This document shows, piece by piece, positions 59,609-64,000 of a DNA stretch of 64,000 bases. Positions within the stretch are counted from its first letter, which is position 1. The number at the start of each line of letters is the position of its first letter. A program made the position numbers and the translations under genes. The notes under the pieces are model-generated. The model did not search any database and had not been told where the DNA came from. It saw only the letters and a list, made by a program, of their open reading frames with translations. The stretch is from DASPHG01 sp963849605 (GTDB lineage Bacteria > Actinomycetota > Thermoleophilia > Solirubrobacterales > Thermoleophilaceae), in assembly GCA_963849605.1 (NCBI GenBank), contig CAWKHX010000002.1, positions 496,001 through 560,000 on the forward strand. Reading direction: 5' to 3'.

Positions 59609-60262
59609 ATGCCAATCGCTTTCAAAGAATGGGCCGTGACCGTGCGTGCGCTTGCCGAGGGCGAGCAGCTGCTCACGCTCCGCAAGGGCGGGATCCGCGA
59701 GGAGAACCGCCACTTCGAGATCGAGCACGACCGGTTCTTCCTCTACCCCACGTTCGACCACCAGCGCAACGACCTCGTCAAGCAGGCGCACCAACCCGAG
59801 CTGCCGCGCGCGCTCGAGGAGGGCGTCTGGTCCGACGGCGAGCCCTCGCCGCGCGGTTTCTCGCGCGACGGCGGCATCCCGCAGCCCGACCGCGTCCGGA
59901 TCAGGGCCTGGGCCGAGGTGGCGGCGAGCTACCTCATCACCGACCCGCGCTGCGTCGACGCGCTGTCGCCGTACTACGTGTGGAACGAGGAGTACATGCG
60001 GGAGCGGCTGCTCTGGAAGCCGCGCCACCCGCTCCACGTGATCCTTCTGCGCACCTACCGTATCCCGCGGCCGGTCACGGTGAAGGTCCGCGACGAGTAC
60101 ATCGGATGCCACTCATGGCTCGAGCTTCAGCGCGAGCTGCCGTTCGAGGGCACGCCGGTGCTGTCGGACGAGGAGTTCGCGCGCGTCGAGGCGGAGATCG
60201 AGGACATCGCCGCCGAGGCCGTCCCGGTGATCCCGGGCCGGCGCGACCTCGTCTACGCGTAG
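59609..60262 (+). CDS. DUF1802-family protein
   Basis: A 217-residue protein that begins PIAFKEWAVTVRALAEGEQLLTLRKGGI and continues HFEIEHDRFFLYPTFDHQRNDLVK, the pattern of DUF1802. Function unknown; members often lie alone behind a promoter or near restriction and DNA-repair loci. ATG 59609 is the first methionine after the promoter; the open frame further upstream belongs to the GNAT gene. It overlaps the convergent fusion gene by 10 nt. Confidence 0.85.
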   Translation: MPIAFKEWAVTVRALAEGEQLLTLRKGGIREENRHFEIEHDRFFLYPTFDHQRNDLVKQAHQPELPRALEEGVWSDGEPSPRGFSRDGGIPQPDRVRIRAWAEVAASYLITDPRCVDALSPYYVWNEEYMRERLLWKPRHPLHVILLRTYRIPRPVTVKVRDEYIGCHSWLELQRELPFEGTPVLSDEEFARVEAEIEDIAAEAVPVIPGRRDLVYA

Positions 60263-62832
60263 GCCTCCGCAGGTCGCGCGCGTCCCCGTCGCGGCGGCCT
60301 GGCGAGATCGAAGCGCGACACCAGCTCCCACGCGAACAGCCCGACCGGGTAGCCGAACGCGATCCCGGCGATCACGTCAAGCGGGAAGTGCGCACCGAAC
60401 GTGATGCGCGTGAGCGCGATCAGCCCGCAGTAGGTCCAGAGCGGGACGCGTAGCCACGGCACCGCCGCGATCGCGGCCACCACGATCGCCGTGGTCACGA
60501 CCATGTGCCCGCTGGGGAACGACGCGATGTGCGCCCAGTGGCCTCCGTCGACCAGCAGCGCCTGGCTGCCGAGCACCTCCTCCGGCCGGTCGCGGACGAA
60601 GAGCATGTACACGAACTGCACCAGGACGTCCGCCCACAGCGCGGCGATGGTCGTCGCGAGCGCTGCACCGAGCGCGGCCCGGCGTCCGTAGAACATCGCG
60701 CCGAGCGTGGCGACCAGGCACAGCAGGATGTAGTTGCGGGTGTGCGGGTCGAGCGCGCTGTGCAGCCAGTCCGGTCCCGCGCCGAGGGCATTCACCTCGA
60801 GGAAGAGGCGCTCGTCGAGCGGCTGGAGCAGCGGCATGGAAGCCGCGAGCGCAAGCGTTCCGACCACCAGCAGCGCGAACCTCATCGCCCAGCGGCGCGC
60901 GAACGCCGCGCCCGGGCTGAGCACGCGCCGGGTGCGGCGGCGCGGCGAGACGATTGCGACCAACACGCGCCACGTGTCGCTGATCGGCCGGAACGCGCTC
61001 TGCTCGCCGTCGTAGATCGCCGGGATCGGGACCCACCCGACCGCCAGCCCGGCGCGCAAAGCCGCGCGCAGGTGGCGCGTCTCGGCCTCGTAGCGACCCG
61101 GAGGCAGCGGGGCGCGCTCGAGCGCCTCACGCCGGTAGAGGCGCATGCCGCACTGCGAGTCGAGCATCCGCTGGCCCGTGACGACGGTCAGCAGCGCGCT
61201 CGAGACCGCGTTGGTGCAACGGCGCGTCCACGGCATCGCCTCGCGGTCCGCGCGCCGGTCGCCGATCACGATGTCGTGCTCTGAGGCCGCCGCGACGAAC
61301 TCCGGGATCCGGTCCGGTGGATGTTGCCCGTCCGCGTCGATCACGATCAGCCCGTCCGGTGGCTCCTGCGCCGACAGGAGCACGGCCGCCCCTGCCGCGA
61401 CGGCGTCACCCTTGCCGGCGTTAGCGGCCAGCCGGACGTGGCGCACGCCCGGCCATTCGCCGATCGCCGCGAGCACCGCCGCGTCCGGATCCGGCGCCCC
61501 GTCGTCGACGAGCACGACCTCATCCACGTGCGGGAGGACGCCCTGGACAACCGCCTCGGCTCCGGCGGCGCTATGGCACGGTACGACCGCGGCGACGCGC
61601 TCAACCACCCGACGCACGGCGGTGGCTGGCTGGCGCTCGGCGGCACGCGCGAGGGCGAGCGGTATGAGCGCCAGAAGGGCGAACGCGCCCTGGGCCATCA
61701 GCGTGCGGTAGGAGCCGGTGAACTCGATCAGGAGCCCGGCCAGGGGGACAGCCACCGTCGCCGCGATCGCGCGCACGGAGAAGTAGAGGCCGCTGTAGCT
61801 GCCCGCCTCCGTCTTCGGCACGAAGCGCGCGAAGTACGGGAAGCCGAGCGCCGTGACAAGGCCGGCACCGACCGCCGCCGACGCGAACGGGAGCACTGCG
61901 CCCGCCGCCGAGCCGGCCGGGGCCGCGGCCACGAGGCCGCCGCCGAGCAGCGCCGCTCCGACGAGGAGCAGCGGGAAGACCCGCTCCGGCCGCGCACGCC
62001 CAGCCACCACCATCGCGGCGCCGGTCAGAATGCCGAACCCGGCGAGCATGCCGGCCGCGGCCCCCGCGCTGAGATCGAGGACGTGATCGGCATAGAGCAC
62101 GAAGAAGACCGGCAGCGCGACGTAGCCCGCAACCCACAAGATCTGAGCCAGAAGAACCTCCCGCGCACCCGGGCGCCGAATCACGGCGCGCAGGGACGCG
62201 TCCGGTGTCTTCTCCTCCCGCGAGGCATGCAGCGGGCGCCGCTCCATCCGGCGGAGCAGCATGACGGTCGGCACGGCAAGCAGCGGCGCCACGGTCGCCG
62301 CGACCACGAATAGGAGCCAGGCGGGCGTGTCGGCGATGAAGACTCCGCCGACCCCGACGCCCAGCAGCCCGCCGACCAGCATCGATAGCTCCTGCGAGCT
62401 CGTCGCCGCCGGTCGCCCGTCGTCTTCGAAACGCTCCACCACCACGGCGCGGTGCGCGGTCGCGGTCGCGTTCAGACCGACGTACACGCAGCCGGCCGCC
62501 AGCCCGAGCACCGGGTAGGAGGTGTCCACACCGGCCGCGACGGCCAGCAGCCCGGCGCTCGTCACCGCGACACCGCCGACCACGAACGGCGTGCGGCGGC
62601 CCAGCCCACCCTCGGCGCGGCGGTCACTCCACATGCCGACGGCGAGCGGCACGGCGAAGCCGGCCGCGGCGTTCACGAGCATGACCGCGCCGATCAGCGC
62701 GGGCGAATCGGCGATCCGGTCGAGCAGAACCGGCACGTATGTCGTTGTGGCCGCGCGCGCAAGCCCGACCCCTACCTCGGCCAGGCCGAACGCGACCAGG
62801 AACGCCAGGGATGTCTGCGCGAACCGCCTCAC
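60253..62832 (-). CDS. Three-domain fusion: MFS transporter - GT2 glycosyltransferase - PAP2 phosphatase
   Basis: A continuous 859-residue chain. Residues 1-~397 are an MFS transporter (12 hydrophobic segments). Residues ~410-640 are a GT2 glycosyltransferase of the polyprenol-phosphate class (AAVVPCHSAAGAEAVVQGVL, IVIDADGQHPPDRIPEFV, MLDSQCGMRLYRREAL). Residues ~655-840 are a PAP2 phosphatase with RDRP (747-750), PSGH (773-776), and R809, H815, D819 (TRITFGAHFPLDVI). GTG 62832 overlaps the lipid-kinase stop (GTGA). A single protein that could glycosylate, flip and dephosphorylate a lipid carrier is unusual. No frame break is seen at either junction. The first PAP2 motif lacks the usual Lys. 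Confidence 0.85.
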   Translation of the reverse strand: MRRFAQTSLAFLVAFGLAEVGVGLARAATTTYVPVLLDRIADSPALIGAVMLVNAAAGFAVPLAVGMWSDRRAEGGLGRRTPFVVGGVAVTSAGLLAVAAGVDTSYPVLGLAAGCVYVGLNATATAHRAVVVERFEDDGRPAATSSQELSMLVGGLLGVGVGGVFIADTPAWLLFVVAATVAPLLAVPTVMLLRRMERRPLHASREEKTPDASLRAVIRRPGAREVLLAQILWVAGYVALPVFFVLYADHVLDLSAGAAAGMLAGFGILTGAAMVVAGRARPERVFPLLLVGAALLGGGLVAAAPAGSAAGAVLPFASAAVGAGLVTALGFPYFARFVPKTEAGSYSGLYFSVRAIAATVAVPLAGLLIEFTGSYRTLMAQGAFALLALIPLALARAAERQPATAVRRVVERVAAVVPCHSAAGAEAVVQGVLPHVDEVVLVDDGAPDPDAAVLAAIGEWPGVRHVRLAANAGKGDAVAAGAAVLLSAQEPPDGLIVIDADGQHPPDRIPEFVAAASEHDIVIGDRRADREAMPWTRRCTNAVSSALLTVVTGQRMLDSQCGMRLYRREALERAPLPPGRYEAETRHLRAALRAGLAVGWVPIPAIYDGEQSAFRPISDTWRVLVAIVSPRRRTRRVLSPGAAFARRWAMRFALLVVGTLALAASMPLLQPLDERLFLEVNALGAGPDWLHSALDPHTRNYILLCLVATLGAMFYGRRAALGAALATTIAALWADVLVQFVYMLFVRDRPEEVLGSQALLVDGGHWAHIASFPSGHMVVTTAIVVAAIAAVPWLRVPLWTYCGLIALTRITFGAHFPLDVIAGIAFGYPVGLFAWELVSRFDLARPPRRGRARPAEAYA

Positions 62833-63713
62833 GCCGCGATCGAAAGCATTCCCTGCTCGACCCGGACCGAAGCGGTCGTGGTGCCGAGCACCTCCGAGTC
62901 GCAGACCATGGGAACGGGTGTCGTGATGATGGCCTCCCGCCCCGCCGCGACCGTCACGTTGCGCCGCCCGCGCAGGGTGCCGCGATAGGCGGACAGCACC
63001 AGCCGGACGACCCGATGGCGGCTCTCGGCCTCGAGCACGACGGCAGCGAAGCGCCCGTCGGCGATGTCTGCCCGCGGGTCGATCTTGAACCCGTAGGCGA
63101 ACAGCGGGAAGTTCGAGAGGAACAGGCCGGCCGCGTCGCCCTCGTAAGCGGGCTGCCCGTCGAGCTCGAGCTCGAGATGCCAGGGCTCGTACGCCGCAAG
63201 TGCGCCCGCGAACGCGCTCACGCCTTCGAGGAGGTGGCTCGAGTCGGGCGCGTCGTAGCGCATGCGCGCGGCGGCGTGCAGGCCAGCACTGACGCCTTCG
63301 ATCCCATACAGGCTTTGCGTCGGCGTCTCGACGCACATTACGTCCACCGGGCGCGCGGGCGCGGTCACTGCGACGCGCGCCGCGCGCGGCACGTCGCGCG
63401 GCAGCCCGAGCGAGCGGGCGATGTTGTTCGCGCGGCCCATCGGGACGAGTCCGATCTCGACCGGGCCGGGCGCCGCGTTGACGGCGAAATGGACGCTGCC
63501 GTCACCGCCGACCAGCACGAGCCGGCCGCCGTCGGCAGCGTCGATCGCGTCGCGCAGGTCGTCCTCCGACTCGGTGATGAACCCGTCCACGTCGACCCCA
63601 GCGCCCTCCGTCGCCGCGAGGATCGCAGCGAGCACCGTCTCCGGGTCGCGGAGCCCGGACGCGCGCGCGTTGACCGCGACGACCGCGCGCAGGCCGACGT
63701 GGGTTTGGGCCAT
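62829..63713 (-). CDS. Diacylglycerol kinase-like lipid kinase (YegS/DagK family)
   Basis: A 294-residue lipid kinase fold: VVAVNARASGLRDP at the N-terminus, the nucleotide-binding motif GGRLVLVGGDGSVHFAVNAAPG, and EIGLVPMGRANNIARSLGLPRD (GTxNDxAR-like with MGRANN). Family members phosphorylate diacylglycerol, sphingoid bases or phosphatidylglycerol. ATG 63713 was chosen from the domain start; the upstream frame to 63992 is not coding. It is translationally coupled to the MFS-GT2-PAP2 fusion, so the pair probably acts on one lipid or lipid carrier. Confidence 0.85.
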   Translation of the reverse strand: MAQTHVGLRAVVAVNARASGLRDPETVLAAILAATEGAGVDVDGFITESEDDLRDAIDAADGGRLVLVGGDGSVHFAVNAAPGPVEIGLVPMGRANNIARSLGLPRDVPRAARVAVTAPARPVDVMCVETPTQSLYGIEGVSAGLHAAARMRYDAPDSSHLLEGVSAFAGALAAYEPWHLELELDGQPAYEGDAAGLFLSNFPLFAYGFKIDPRADIADGRFAAVVLEAESRHRVVRLVLSAYRGTLRGRRNVTVAAGREAIITTPVPMVCDSEVLGTTTASVRVEQGMLSIAA

Positions 63714-63833
63714 ATCTCCAATGTAAACGTGGCTTTCACAATTTCCAGTGACATTCGTCCAGGAAAAGACGATCGGCCGACCTCGGCGTCGGCCGGTCGG
63801 GGGATCAGCGCGGCGCGCGGCGAAAATAAGGCC

Positions 63834-64000
63834 GTGGCCTGGGTCGAGTCGCAGTCGATGTCGTTCTCCGCGCGGCACGAGACGCGCCACGCCGACGTGG
63901 CCGCCGACCTGCTGCAGCGGCTCGAGGACTTCCGCGGCGAGATGGAGGGAATCTTCGGCAGCACGCCGTGGGACGTCGCGGTCGTGATCCACCCGAGCCC
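63834..64000 (+). CDS. Unknown protein, N-terminal fragment (cut by window edge)
   Basis: From GTG 63834 the frame reads AWVESQSMSFSARHETRHAD then VAADLLQRLEDFRGEMEGIFG to the window end without a stop (55 codons). It has coding-like composition, and the other two plus frames are poor here. ATG 63858 is an alternative start. No family can be assigned from this fragment. It is divergent from the lipid kinase; the gap 63714-63833 would hold both promoters. Confidence 0.5.
   Translation, partial: MAWVESQSMSFSARHETRHADVAADLLQRLEDFRGEMEGIFGSTPWDVAVVIHPS

Overview
The window is GC-rich, gene-dense DNA with all the marks of an actinobacterial chromosome. The cytochrome oxidase set, GuaB3 next to guaA, the TldD/PmbA pair, the AraC/ROK/PhoX content and the c-di-AMP riboswitch in front of a peptidoglycan hydrolase fit a deep-branching high-GC actinobacterium. 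Thermoleophilia (Solirubrobacterales/Gaiellales-like) is my best guess; this is inference from gene content, not a phylogeny. I see no rRNA, tRNA, CRISPR array, transposase or prophage, so the region reads as core chromosome.

Layout. 1-7.1 kb (minus strand): a pentose-phosphate/glycolysis operon read ROK glucokinase > tkt > tal-pgi fusion > gnd > zwf (cut by the window edge), with paired dyads in front of it. 7.2-14.2 kb (mostly plus): two small membrane ORFs, a CBS protein and an AraC-type regulator, then the aa3-type oxidase operon ctaC(with fused cytochrome c)-ctaD-Usp-like-ctaE-small TM protein, and an inositol monophosphatase-family gene. 14.2-16.4 kb (minus): a glycosyltransferase and a cytochrome c-cupredoxin lipoprotein. 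16.5-20.4 kb: superoxide dismutase, small secreted/membrane proteins, and an amidase with a tiny translationally coupled partner. 20.4-32.4 kb (all minus): a long housekeeping run containing rplM-rpsI-glmM-glmS-acpS-nnr-alr-cca-corA-HIT, plus csp, infA and a GNAT. 32.4-34 kb: a c-di-AMP (ydaO-type) riboswitch controlling an M23 endopeptidase, and a GlsB-type membrane protein. 34.2-44.2 kb (minus): guaB3-guaA, then hup-pyrF-LysM-dacA-pfkB, and a tldD-pmbA operon. 44.2-50.8 kb: PhoX phosphatase, murI-rph-rdgB-CDF operon, a Flp-like pilin, a zinc-ribbon/SPOR-like protein, a histone-deacetylase-family amidohydrolase. 51-54.8 kb: nadB, a ferritin-like protein with a histone-H1-like tail, an R2-like ligand-binding oxidase. 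54.8-59.4 kb (plus): hyuA-hyuB-dehydrogenase-GNAT operon. 59.4-64 kb: a DUF1802 protein with a clear promoter/operator, and a lipid-kinase gene coupled to an unusual MFS-GT2-PAP2 three-domain fusion.

Themes. Genes are packed with 1-4 nt stop/start overlaps, so translational coupling is the rule. Several reading frames show local anomalies. Three genes (a Usp-like protein in the oxidase operon, corA and acpS) each carry one apparent extra base that breaks an otherwise intact protein. pyrF and the inositol monophosphatase have no ATG/GTG/TTG at the conserved N-terminus but a CTG that overlaps the upstream stop. A glycosyltransferase and the deacetylase lack any standard start at their conserved N-termini. 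These may be assembly errors or real biology, and raw reads would decide. The most unusual architectures are the MFS-GT2-PAP2 fusion beside a lipid kinase, the ~160-residue acidic extension of ribosomal protein S9, and the ferritin-like protein with an H1-like tail.
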